Below the pieces are notes generated by a model. It was not told the origin of the DNA, ran no database searches, and worked only from the letters and a program-made list of their open reading frames with translations. Source: Nostoc sp. NMS2 (lineage in GTDB: Bacteria > Cyanobacteriota > Cyanobacteriia > Cyanobacteriales > Nostocaceae). From it: 64,000 nucleotides of DNA. Shown one piece after another: positions 51,750 through 59,716 of the stretch. How positions within the stretch are numbered: position 1 is the first letter of the stretch; each line of letters opens with the position of its first letter. The DNA lies in the NCBI RefSeq assembly GCF_017115105.1, contig NZ_JABXKH010000163.1:19214-83213 (forward strand). The letters are read 5' to 3'. A program made the position numbers and the translations under genes.

Positions 51750-52376
51750 GTTTAGGCATTTCAAAAATCAATCAAATATGAGTCTTATATGTTGGTAGGG
51801 GCCTACTAGTGTAAGCGGTTACACTCGATACATTTATTGCAAATACTCTTGTAAATGCTATAACTTCTAAGTATATTAGCTTGAACTTATCAAAGGATTT
51901 CGTGCTACTTATTAGATAATATTTAGGTTATCTAGTGTAACATACCAGACAGATTAATAGATATTTAATAGCCTAAAATCGCTAGATATTAGATGCTAGT
52001 CCTACCGAAGCCTATATGGGGTGAGAGCTAAACTGTTTTCTTCTACCCCAAATTCCATCTTTAGATACTAGGCCGTTTCAGAACCAGGCATTTATATTTA
52101 ATATATAAAATTGCTATCTCGAAGATTAGGAATCCATAAGTTAAAGAAATGCCATTTTTATAATTTCTTTGTTATTTTGTATTTAACGGGACAGTTCTTC
52201 CCCATTTGGTGGGCTTAAATAACAATTAGTTAAACAATTTCCCTCCAAAGATGTATGTAAAATATTTGCATTGTGCTTACTTTTCTGCATAATCTCCAAG
52301 CATAATGCAAATTGACCTGACAGATTAGATGGTAATATTCCAATTCGGCAAATAGTTCATCTACACAAGGAAAACC
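51750..52376. other. 627-base intergenic stretch, no gene recognised
   Basis: AT-rich with some local dyads (GCCTACTAGTGTAAGC). It may hold the promoter of the nitrogenase-associated gene. No repeat family and no coding frame stands out; a short minus-strand frame at 52230-52436 overlaps the next gene and looks spurious. Confidence 0.5.
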
Positions 52377-52388
52377 TTGCCTACTACT

Positions 52389-52748
52389 ATGCTTAAAATC
52401 AAGAATCAGCGTATTTTTTTGCCTGCTTTTATTCAACCTTTAGGACAAAATAATCAAGCAGATAGCAAGAAGGAATTAGCTAAACCTAAATTAGATTTAT
52501 TGCAACCATTACGTCAATGGCTAGATGAGATTGAGATTCAGAATCGGAAATTAGCGAAATTTATTGCTAAACTGATTCCTGCTCAGTGTCCATTCGAGCG
52601 TGATATCAAGCTTTTTGGTCGCATAATAGGACACATTCCGCCAATGTGCAAACTTAATCCGCTTTATAACGAACTTGTCTACTTGCGTTTTCGCGCTTTG
52701 TGTTATTTAGTAGATCAGTGTGGAGAGGATATTCAATCCTACTGCTGA
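52389..52748 (+). CDS. Mo-dependent nitrogenase C-terminal family protein, copy 2
   Basis: About 119 residues from ATG 52389 (MLKIKNQRIFLPAFI); a TTG at 52377 is closer to AAGGAA and may be the real start. The core (LIPAQCPFERDIKLFGRIIG, HIPPMCKLNPLYNELVYLRF, CYLVDQCGED) matches copy 1 closely, with a longer N-terminus. Role unknown beyond the family's link to diazotrophic cyanobacteria. The frameshifted cupin gene starts 21 bases downstream, so they are probably cotranscribed. Confidence 0.88.
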   Translation: MLKIKNQRIFLPAFIQPLGQNNQADSKKELAKPKLDLLQPLRQWLDEIEIQNRKLAKFIAKLIPAQCPFERDIKLFGRIIGHIPPMCKLNPLYNELVYLRFRALCYLVDQCGEDIQSYC

Positions 52749-52769
52749 ACATAACTAGAAAAACGCAAC

Positions 52770-53043
52770 ATGGAAATTCAAATTGAGCATCAGCCTAAGA
52801 CTTGAACGCCTCAATGAGTTGGGTGTCTATAAATGGGATATTTGGATAAAGGAAGTCTCAAAATTCCCTTGGACTTATGATTCTCAAGAAACTTGCTACT
52901 TTTTGGAAGGCGATGTAGTTGTTACTCCTGATGGTAGACAACCAGTGCAAATGGGTAAAGGCGATTTGGTAATTTTTCCGACTGGAATGTCCTGCATCTG
53001 GGAAATTACAAGCGATGTGAAAAAGCATTATTACTTTGATTAA
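52770..53043 (+). pseudogene. Cupin-domain gene with an apparent +1 frameshift near its start
   Basis: The natural reading MEIQIEHQPK from ATG 52770 ends at a TGA after 11 codons. Removing one T in GACTTGAACG (about 52803) restores ERLNELGVYKWDIWIKEVSK and the full small cupin (TCYFLEGDVVVTPDG, MGKGDLVIFPTGMSCIWEI, HYYFD), the usual 85-90-residue DUF861-like cupin. Without the shift, only a TTG start at 52783 (MSISLRLERLN) could give the downstream part. So it is either broken, started at TTG, or a base-call error. Cupins bind metals; substrate unknown. Confidence 0.75.
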
Positions 53044-53130
53044 TCACTAGTCAAGATTGATCCCCGTTCTTTTCTTGGCTATCCACAAAACCAACATCTC
53101 ACAACACCTCATAAATTTAGATTTTTCTTA

Positions 53131-53228
53131 TAGGGGGGGTCGCAACGAGTGTCGTAGGATAAAGTGGCATAATTGGTAAATTGCTTATATCCATATCTGT
53201 CAAAACTCGTTGCGATTTCATCCCCTAG
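53131..53228. repeat. Inverted-repeat element, TAGGGG/CCCCTA ends
   Basis: GGTCGCAACGAGT and ACTCGTTGCGATT, with TAGGGG and CCCCTA outside them, are inverted ends of a roughly 98-base block. It lies in the 408-base gap after the cupin. A 67-codon minus-strand frame over it is not convincing. Further on, GATCCCCGAC and GTCGGGGAT (about 53314-53342) make another hairpin. Confidence 0.55.
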
Positions 53229-53451
53229 ATAATATTCATAAAAATAGATAGTCTCATTTCCTCCAAGTTTGGCAGAAAGTTGGTGGCAGATATCTAAAAA
53301 TATGAAAGTCATTGATCCCCGACAATTTTTGCGAAGTCGGGGATATTATTATTGAAATTTATCATAGCGATCGCCACCACAGAAAATCTAGAGAGTTCAT
53401 AATCAAGTTAGTGGGAGTTTAGCGAAGTTTTATTGAGGAAAATCATTAAAA

Positions 53452-54198
53452 ATGTTACTGCATTTGAGTACTTGGCAAGAAGTCGAAGCTTATTTACAGC
53501 AGTCAAAGGGGATTATTTTCCCTATTGGTTCTACAGAACAACATGGGCCAACGGGGTTAATTGGTACTGATGCCATTTGTGCAGAAGCGATCGCAGCTGG
53601 TGTGGGTGATGCAACTCTAGCGATCATTGGCCCTACAATCAATGTGGGCATGGCACTGCATCATACTGCTTTTCCTGGCACAATCAGTCTGCGTCCCAGC
53701 ACTTTAATTCAAGTAGTGCGAGATTATGTAACTTGTTTAGCCAAAGCTGGTTTTAGCAAGTTCTACTTTATCAACGGACACGGTGGTAATATCGCCACCC
53801 TCAAAGCGGCGTTCTCTGAAACTTATGCCCATTTAGAAGATTTGCAGATTGCCAATGCTCAACAGGTGCAGTGTCAAGTGGCAAACTGGTTTATGTGCGG
53901 TTCTGTATATAAGTTAGCTAAAGAGTTATATGGGGATCAAGAAGGTTCTCATGCAACGCCAAGTGAAGTAGCCCTCACCCAGTACGTTTATCCAGAGGCA
54001 ATTAAGCAAGCACCTCTTTCACCAGAAGTTGCAAGCGGACACAGGATTTATAGTGCAGCTGACTTTCGAGTGCGTTATCCAGATGGACGCATGGGATCAA
54101 ATCCTGGTTTAGCAACACCAGAACACGGGAAGCAATTTTATGATTTGGCGGTGAAAGAACTCAGCAATGGATATTTAGAATTTCTGAACGCAGAATAA
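53452..54198 (+). CDS. Creatininase-family amidohydrolase
   Basis: A 248-residue creatininase-family protein. Metal-binding residues appear in FPIGSTEQHGP (Glu-x-His), the Asp of LIGTDAICAE, FINGHGGN and the GDQEGSHATPSE segment with a further Glu/His. Family members hydrolyse small amides (creatinine, or F420/riboflavin precursors); in cyanobacteria the substrate is not established. The length is normal. It is followed closely by a nested MITE region. Confidence 0.9.
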   Translation: MLLHLSTWQEVEAYLQQSKGIIFPIGSTEQHGPTGLIGTDAICAEAIAAGVGDATLAIIGPTINVGMALHHTAFPGTISLRPSTLIQVVRDYVTCLAKAGFSKFYFINGHGGNIATLKAAFSETYAHLEDLQIANAQQVQCQVANWFMCGSVYKLAKELYGDQEGSHATPSEVALTQYVYPEAIKQAPLSPEVASGHRIYSAADFRVRYPDGRMGSNPGLATPEHGKQFYDLAVKELSNGYLEFLNAE

Positions 54199-54216
54199 AG
54201 GAGGCAGGAGGCAGAA

Positions 54217-54600
54217 CAATACGGTTCGGTTAAGATCCCCCCGCCTGCGGCGACCCCCTTAAAAAGCAATACGCTTGGGTTAAGGCTAAAAACTAAAACT
54301 GGCGTAGGTTGGGTTGAGGAACGAAACCCAACATTATCAAGGCTTTGTTGGGTAACGCTTACGCTCAACCCAACCTACTATTCTTCTTAACTGAACCGTA
54401 TTGCCTTAAAAAGCTACGGTGACACACATCTTTCTAGAAAACCAAAATCGTAGTAGATCCCCCTAAATCCACGCCACTTGCTTCATTTGGGGAGACCCCA
54501 AGACCGCAGTGGCTCCCCTTAAAAAGGGGGACTTTGAGAGCTTTTTAAGGGGGGTTGGGGAGATCTTCAGACATATTAAAACGTTAACCGAACCGTATTA
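54217..54600. mobile_element. MITE-family region with nested inner element
   Basis: Outer ends CAATACGGTTCGGTTAAG (54217) and ACGTTAACCGAACCGTATT (54581-54599) belong to the family seen at 20872. The stretch between includes further palindromes (GATCCCC, GGGGAG, CCCTTAAAAAGGGGG). An inner element is inserted and described separately. No coding sequence. Confidence 0.8.
54267..54403. mobile_element. Inner MITE, 137 bp, with 10-bp target duplication
   Basis: CAATACGCTTGGGTTAAGG at the left and CTTAACTGAACCGTATTG at the right are inverted ends. CCTTAAAAAG is present at 54257-54266 and at 54404-54413, a perfect 10-bp target duplication. The interior carries GTAGGTTGGGTTGAGG/CCTCAACC-type palindrome DNA. 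Confidence 0.88.
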
Positions 54601-54631
54601 GGGCTACGCTTACCCACTAATTCCTACAAGC

Positions 54632-55234
54632 TCAAAATTTATTTTTTAATTGCCGCAATTGCCACATTTTCCAGAAATAGCTAGAAATCCAATTGGTAAT
54701 CATGTGAGCGACAATCGGCACTAATAGGTTGCCCGTAAGCAGGGCACTATATGCCAATATTATCCCGACAATTGTTGCCCAAATCACATAAGGCCATTGT
54801 TGAGAACCACTAAAATGCAAGATTCCAAAGCAAAAACTAGATACAATGACAGCCCCATGATCCAAGCCTAAAGCTGACAGCATTACACCGCGAAATAACA
54901 ATTCTTCACTCAACCCCGGTAGTAAACCGAGCCAAATTAAGTCTGGTAAAGCTAAGGGCTTTAGTACTACTTCTAGATAATAATCTGCACTTTTTCGATA
55001 GGGAGTCCAAACGCGATAAGCTATGCCACTTAACGCGGTAATGACAAATCCCAATCCTACACCCAACAGCAAATCTTTCTCGTCCCACTTCCAGGAAAAT
55101 AGGGAAAAATTACCAAAGTGCAACGACAGTTTAGCGACTATCAACAAAATGATTGCAGTCGCTCCCATCGCCCCAAGTACTTGGATGCGTGTCAGATATG
55201 GAATTTCTGGCTCTTGTTTTTGTTGTTCAACCAC
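54632..55234 (-). CDS. CPBP-family intramembrane metalloprotease
   Basis: A 200-residue polytopic protein with the CPBP/Rce1-like motifs: LSEELLFRGVM (EE-x3-R, about 105), FCFGILHF (F-x3-H, about 142) and AHMITNW (H-x3-N, about 177), placing a catalytic site in the membrane. Five to six hydrophobic segments. GTG start at 55234. Bacterial members are often immunity or processing proteases; the substrate is unknown. It lies between repeat tracts and convergent to the creatininase gene. Confidence 0.92.
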   Translation of the reverse strand: MVEQQKQEPEIPYLTRIQVLGAMGATAIILLIVAKLSLHFGNFSLFSWKWDEKDLLLGVGLGFVITALSGIAYRVWTPYRKSADYYLEVVLKPLALPDLIWLGLLPGLSEELLFRGVMLSALGLDHGAVIVSSFCFGILHFSGSQQWPYVIWATIVGIILAYSALLTGNLLVPIVAHMITNWISSYFWKMWQLRQLKNKF

Positions 55235-55242
55235 AGGTTTTT

Positions 55243-55371
55243 AGGGGAAGGGGCAGGGGGCAGGGAGCAGGGGGCAGGGGGCAGGGAGCAGGAGGAAGGG
55301 GGCAGGGGGCAGGGGGCAAATAGAACTCCTAACTCTTGTACAGACGCGATTAATCGCGTCTCTCATAACGA
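55243..55371. repeat. G-rich heptamer tract and GACGCGATTAATCGCG repeats
   Basis: 55243-55315 is a run of GGGGCAG/GGAGCAG heptamers (STRR type). 55343-55394 holds two copies of GATTAATCGCGTCTCTCATA, the second overlapping the DUF3326 stop. Confidence 0.9.
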
Positions 55372-56454
55372 TTAATCGCGTCTCTCATAACTTTTAATTA
55401 CTGGCTGCAAAGGTGATAGTTTGCGACGGAGAGCGGAGGGGTTGATGCCTGCTTTGTGTGCTACTAATACGCCTACTGCTTCTAAATATGAGTTTACCTG
55501 TATAACTTTGATCCCCAACGGTTGAGGAGCAACTTTGATTAGAGTTTTATTTTCTTCTACTGTAATTATTTGGCATCGTCTTTGGCTTAAACTCAGTAAA
55601 GCACTGCTACCACAAGCATTTGCAGGTGCGATCGCAGCATCCACTTCATCTGCCCAAATATCTCCTTTATCTGATGCAATCGCTGCTTTTTCTATTATAA
55701 ATTGTGGGGCACGACTTAATCCTACAAGGACGCACGGCAAAAAGGTATAACCCAATTCTTCGGCGGCGGAACGGGGAGACAAATCTGGTTGTGGAGGTTC
55801 GCTCAAAAGGGCGGGAGAATGGGCGCAAGGAATTTGAAAGGTTCGCACTAGCAAATGGCTAATTACGGCTTCTGCCCCCGCTAAAGGATCTACGCCTTCA
55901 CCGTGGCGGTATTTCTGTACTGCCTCCTCATCCATATCATCGGGGAAACGGGCAACAACTGCGATCGCTTCAGCCCCCGCTTTTTTAATTAATATCTCAG
56001 CTGCCCTTAATAAGCTATCCGGGTTGCCAATTGTTCCCCAACTAGCTCCCGATGCTGTAGTCCGTAATTCTACATTTAATGGTGCATCTGTAATTACATA
56101 ATCTGTTAAGGTCAATCCCAGAGTTGCTCTGACTGCATCGGCTGCTTGTATATGTCGTAGCCGTAACTCTGGCTCAATGCCTTGGTCTAAAAGCAAACCT
56201 ACTTTGTTGCTGCGGACTGGGCGCAAACCCCACCATCCAGAGGCGAATTTGTCAAGCCCATAACCTTCAACATAGAAAGCGTTAGGGAGATTCCAGTACA
56301 AACTTGCGCCATTCAAGACATTGGGGTGAGTGATTAGGCGATCGCAAACCTGTGCTATAACTCTAGCAACAGGCAAAGCATCTCCTGCATAACCCCCAAT
56401 GGCAGCCCCAACGCCAGTTGGTACAATTAAAATAGCTGTGTAGGGACGATTCAT
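55372..56454 (-). CDS. DUF3326-domain protein
   Basis: A 360-residue protein of the DUF3326 family, common in cyanobacteria and plants' plastid-related lineages. It contains VPTGVGAAIGGYAGDA at the N-terminus, FASGWWGLRP near 90 and several conserved acidic segments (RFPDDMD, DKGDIWADEVDA). No catalytic motif I can name. The function is unknown. The last residues SYERRD and stop are encoded by a GACGCGATTAATCG repeat, so the C-terminus may be recently changed. A soluble cytoplasmic protein by composition. Confidence 0.85.
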   Translation of the reverse strand: MNRPYTAILIVPTGVGAAIGGYAGDALPVARVIAQVCDRLITHPNVLNGASLYWNLPNAFYVEGYGLDKFASGWWGLRPVRSNKVGLLLDQGIEPELRLRHIQAADAVRATLGLTLTDYVITDAPLNVELRTTASGASWGTIGNPDSLLRAAEILIKKAGAEAIAVVARFPDDMDEEAVQKYRHGEGVDPLAGAEAVISHLLVRTFQIPCAHSPALLSEPPQPDLSPRSAAEELGYTFLPCVLVGLSRAPQFIIEKAAIASDKGDIWADEVDAAIAPANACGSSALLSLSQRRCQIITVEENKTLIKVAPQPLGIKVIQVNSYLEAVGVLVAHKAGINPSALRRKLSPLQPVIKSYERRD

Positions 56455-56512
56455 TTTAAGTTATGAGTGATGAATTTATGAATCAGAAGCCATCAACTCC
56501 TAACTCTGCTTA

Positions 56513-56582
56513 TTTTGGATTTTGGATTTTGGATTTTAGATTTTTCCTTCAATCCAAAATCCAAAATTTAAAATCTAAAATT
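56513..56582. repeat. GGATTTT heptamer repeats with inverted copies
   Basis: GGATTTTGGATTTTGGATTTT followed by TCCAAAATCCAAAATT, so the two halves can pair. Confidence 0.85.
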
Positions 56583-56591
56583 GAATGGCTT

Positions 56592-56771
56592 TTAACTCTT
56601 AACTGTAGTCACCACAGCTTCAACTGTCGCTTTTTGTTCCTCAACGTCCACAGAGGTAACAGCCCAACGGAGGGGTTCGCCTTGTTTCTTCAACTCTGTT
56701 TCAATTGCTTCTAGTAATTCTGACGGAGTTTCTTGGAAATCAATTTCTGCGGTAATAAAATGAGTTGTCAT
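56592..56771 (-). CDS. Small conserved cyanobacterial protein, 59 residues
   Basis: Minus-strand frame MTTHFITAEIDFQETPSELL ... VTTVKS, from ATG 56771 (CAGGATTTACTAAG before it) to TAA 56592. The sequence has a beta-alpha-beta-beta pattern with a central amphipathic helix (LLEAIETELKKQG) and EPLRWAVTSVDVEEQKATVE, coding-like rather than random. No function known. It lies between DUF3326 and ferredoxin on the same strand, and may be cotranscribed with the ferredoxin gene. Confidence 0.8.
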   Translation of the reverse strand: MTTHFITAEIDFQETPSELLEAIETELKKQGEPLRWAVTSVDVEEQKATVEAVVTTVKS

Positions 56772-56919
56772 CTTAGTAAATCCTGTTGATTTGTAGTTTC
56801 TAGAATAGCTGATGTCAGTTGCGATGAAGTACTTATGTTATTTATCAGATTTGGGAATGTTCAGTGAACAGTTATTCAGTTATGAATAATCATCCGATAT
56901 ACTGATAACTGTTCACGGA

Positions 56920-57240
56920 TTATTTGTCTTTGCCAAATTGTAACTGATAAACGATGTCTTCCTTTTCTGTCTCAAGTTTCAAATCAGAAAGGGGTTTCGC
57001 AACACAAAGTAATACGTAACCTTGCTTTTGTAAATCTGGACTAACGCCCATACCATCAGTTTGATCCACAGTTCCCTGAGAGATTTGACCGGCGCAAGTT
57101 GTACAAACACCAGCATTGCAAGAACTCGGCAGTTCCAAACCAGCAGCATCAGCAACTGATAAGATCGTTTCATCTTCGGGAACTTGCAAAGTATGAATTT
57201 TGCCTTGATGATTAATTTCTACGGTGTAAGTTTTGGACAT
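56920..57240 (-). CDS. Plant-type [2Fe-2S] ferredoxin
   Basis: About 106 residues from ATG 57240 (MSKTYTVEINHQGK). Cluster ligands C-x4-C-x2-C in SSCNAGVCTTCAG (about 39, 44, 47) and the fourth Cys in YVLLCVAKP (about 78). The start and end differ from photosynthetic PetF (which ends with LTAY), so it may be a specialised electron carrier, for example for nitrogen metabolism or a P450; which one cannot be told. The gene is upstream of the 59-residue protein on the same strand. Confidence 0.93.
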   Translation of the reverse strand: MSKTYTVEINHQGKIHTLQVPEDETILSVADAAGLELPSSCNAGVCTTCAGQISQGTVDQTDGMGVSPDLQKQGYVLLCVAKPLSDLKLETEKEDIVYQLQFGKDK

Positions 57241-57410
57241 ATACAAAAGAAGCGTGATGCAACGGACAAACTTATTAGTTTATCTTAATTGGTTAAAAAT
57301 ATCCAGATGTTACTATAAAAATTTAGGTTAAAGAGTCATAGTTATAGCAACTAATTCTGAACATTTTGTAGGTTAGTAACATTATTTACTATACAATACA
57401 CAAATAAATT

Positions 57411-57556
57411 AACGTGAGTTCGATGAACCTCTCCCTCCCAGCCTCCCTCTCCGAAACGGAAAGGGAGGAGCAATGAAAAATTAAGCTTTTTACTCCCCTC
57501 TCCGCTTCGGAGAGGGGTTGGGGGAGAGGTCAAATAAGACTTGTCGAACTCACGTT
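57411..57556. mobile_element. 146-bp MITE with AACGTGAGTTCGA ends
   Basis: AACGTGAGTTCGA and TCGAACTCACGTT are perfect 13-bp inverted ends, extended by TTA outside. The inside is mostly a hairpin of CTCTCC... / ...GGAGAG type repeat DNA (CCCCTCTCCGCTTCGGAGAG). No coding sequence. It fills most of the gap between the ferredoxin and the next short frame. Confidence 0.85.
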
Positions 57557-57584
57557 AAATTAGTTAAATTTGCTTATTATAAAT

Positions 57585-57788
57585 ATGCGCGATCGCGTTT
57601 CTTTAGAGGCTGTATCTGTAAGTCTACCTTTTGGCATTGGTTCGGTGGCTTGGAAAATTGAACTCACAGAACGCAAAGCCGCTTGGTCGCTTTATAGCTT
57701 ATTTGGTACAACCAGCGAAGTTCTCAAAGCCCCCGGGTTTGATGTGGGTGCTTTTTGTGATTCAGTGGCAGAATTGCGATCGCTGTAA
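57585..57788 (+). pseudogene. Short frame, possible internally deleted cyanobacterial gene
   Basis: From ATG 57585 (MRDRVSLEAVSVSLPFGIGS...) 67 residues. The first half (KIELTERKAAWSLY) and the last (SLFGTTSEVLKAPGFDVGAF) look like the two ends of a longer family of cyanobacterial hypothetical proteins (from memory), joined where both halves contain SLY. It may be a deletion derivative. Not certain; a real short gene is possible. Confidence 0.35.
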
Positions 57789-57847
57789 ATCAACAATGTA
57801 CACTATGTAGCGATGATTGCACTCACCAACAAACTTTGATCGTCAAT

Positions 57848-57973
57848 GTTACAATGTTGAGTCTTAAGGTTACAACATTAAGTCTTAAGGCTAGAACATG
57901 AAGCCTTAAGGTTACAACATTAAGCCTTAAAGCTAGAACATGAAGACTTAAAGTTACAACATTAAGCCTTAAA
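57848..57973. repeat. Six 21-bp units alternating in two types
   Basis: GTTACAACATTAAGYCTTAAR and GCTAGAACATGAAGNCTTAAR alternate (A-A-B-A-B-A), giving a partial 42-bp higher-order repeat. Non-coding by appearance. The rest of 57789-58384 contains a CGAAGTCGAAG-type repeat at about 58150 and short, unconvincing frames on both strands. Confidence 0.9.
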
Positions 57974-58384
57974 GTTAAAGCGATCGCAGTTGACTCAAAG
58001 TAAAGGACTTGCGGTCAAATAGTCTACCAAAAGATCGGGCTTTTCTGCGAGAGGGTGCGCCAACGACTACGTTCAGCCCTCGAAACCCACGAGCGTTGAT
58101 ATCAGGTACTTTATTTTCATCCACATCCCTAAAAGTGCGATGTCTACGACGGTCACTGAGCGAAGTCGAAGTGCGGGCTATGCCTACGCTCACACAACAA
58201 CATTGTAGTTTTCGTGCAACTTAAACATAATATTATTTTGCTGAAAATGCCTTTGGTGATTAAATTCCGAGAAATCACGGGTATAGATAAAATGTTTTGC
58301 TAAAAAAAATGCGCTTTTTGCTGAACCAGAATACAGGTTAATTAAGAGAAAATAGCTCTGTAAAGCTCTTAAAAGTGTAAAATT

Positions 58385-58780
58385 ATGACTCGAAGAAAAC
58401 GTAGTTCCCGGATTTTAGAAAAAGCTGAGTTTAGAGTTGCCGGACTGAAAGCTATCGATCCAAATATCAATTTTAATGATACTTACAACTTGCAAAATCT
58501 GACTCAATTAATAGACAATTTTCACAATATGCTTGATGATTATAACGCTGCTATAGCTATGATTGACTCTTCTAGAAAAAAGCTGGATGAGATGGAAAAA
58601 ACCTTAAGTCAGGTTTCAGACAAAATGCTGATGGGGGTTGGTTTCAAGTACGGCAAAAACAGCAATGAATATGAATTGGCAGGTGGCGTTCGAGACAGCG
58701 AACGTATCCGTAAAAGCAGATTGACACGCTTGAAATCGAACACAGATAAAACATCAGATGAAAATGCAATAACCGCCTAG
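58385..58780 (+). CDS. Hypothetical coiled-coil protein
   Basis: A 131-residue protein, basic at both ends (MTRRKRSSRILEKAEFRVAG and a C-terminal RIRKSRLTRLKS), with a helical, heptad-bearing middle (NLTQLIDNFHNMLDDYNAAIAMIDSSRKKLDEMEKTL). The GVGFKYGKNSNEYELAGGVRDSER segment looks structured and conserved. No family that I can name. An N-terminal GLKAIDPNINF segment hints at a defined domain. Probable real gene by composition and length. Confidence 0.7.
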   Translation: MTRRKRSSRILEKAEFRVAGLKAIDPNINFNDTYNLQNLTQLIDNFHNMLDDYNAAIAMIDSSRKKLDEMEKTLSQVSDKMLMGVGFKYGKNSNEYELAGGVRDSERIRKSRLTRLKSNTDKTSDENAITA

Positions 58781-58846
58781 TACCGTTGCACGGAAGTTTA
58801 AGCGAGTTAAGTTAAGTGCATTTTGGGCGAGGCATTCAAGATGTCT

Positions 58847-58879
58847 AGATCCCCGACTTCTTAAAGAAGTCGGGGATCT
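58847..58879 (+). terminator. 33-bp palindrome after the coiled-coil gene
   Basis: AGATCCCCGACTTCTT and AAGAAGTCGGGGATCT are perfect arms. It is a likely terminator, and also one of a widespread hairpin family (a degenerate copy is at about 53312-53342). The rest of 58781-59125 shows nothing else but a GGGCAG/CTGCC stem. Confidence 0.65.
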
Positions 58880-59125
58880 ATTATTTCATGAATGATTCAG
58901 GATTGGTATATAATAAAACTTTGCATTAACTCAGGAAACACATTGCCAATCTTACCAATAAGCTACGATAGATTCTATAGTTTCTCTACGGTCACGAGCA
59001 GAGGGCAGGAATCAGAATTCCCTTCTGCCTTTCTTGATAAATTAGAATAGTATTCTCCTTTAAATTTAAAACGAGTTTATTTATAGGATAAATGTTTTTG
59101 ACAAATTTAAATAGAGGACATTTTT

Positions 59126-59716
59126 ATGATTGAACACCAGCTTGAATTTCTTAAGCAAATAGTATCTATTTTAATGGGTTTATCTATTACATATACAGTC
59201 CAGTCATTCCTGGAGAAATATATACAGACTAAAAGTGGTGCTAATTTTCAGCAATATTCAATATTTATTTTGCTCTTATTTAATATAATACGTTTTTACT
59301 ACGGTAATTGGATGTATATATCAAAAGAACTTCGTTCGTCGGCATTTGCTCCGAGACCTCAACGAAAATTCTCACCATTTTTGATAAGTTTTTTTATATT
59401 CATAATACAGAGCGTCATATTTTCAATGTTGAGTTTACAAAAATATGATAATTTTTTCTATTTCTTTGCCTCAGTTCTTTTTGTAGATGCTTTGGGATTT
59501 GCTATTTTAAATAGCCTCAAACATAGTAATGATAGTAATACAAGAACAGACAGAATAGAAAGAATGTGGACATGGAATAATACATTAGCAGTAGTTTTAT
59601 TATTGGTAGTGTTTCTTTTATTCAAAAATAGTAATAACTTCTTTATATATTGCTTTATCATTAGTATCATTAATACGGTCATTGGTTGTTATTTAAATTT
59701 TAAAAATTTTTTCTAG
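59126..59716 (+). CDS. AT-rich polytopic membrane protein, function unknown
   Basis: A 196-residue protein with about five hydrophobic segments (about 10-28, 45-60, 87-105, 110-128 and 152-190), Phe/Tyr/Ile-rich. GAGGAC precedes the ATG. It is more AT-rich than neighbours, and has no homologue I recognise. Cytoplasmic loops are basic (RTDRIERMW). Possibly transferred, or a member of a small-membrane-protein group linked to defence; no partner nearby supports either. Confidence 0.7.
   Translation: MIEHQLEFLKQIVSILMGLSITYTVQSFLEKYIQTKSGANFQQYSIFILLLFNIIRFYYGNWMYISKELRSSAFAPRPQRKFSPFLISFFIFIIQSVIFSMLSLQKYDNFFYFFASVLFVDALGFAILNSLKHSNDSNTRTDRIERMWTWNNTLAVVLLLVVFLLFKNSNNFFIYCFIISIINTVIGCYLNFKNFF

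Noticed and set aside
53109..53312. 67-codon minus-strand frame after the cupin
   Set aside because: It covers an inverted-repeat element and has no ribosome site or family resemblance.
57975..58224. Overlapping 70-codon frames on both strands
   Set aside because: Both cover repeat-related DNA (CGAAGTCGAAG); neither has a start context, and each could be the shadow of the other. A decayed gene is possible but not supportable.
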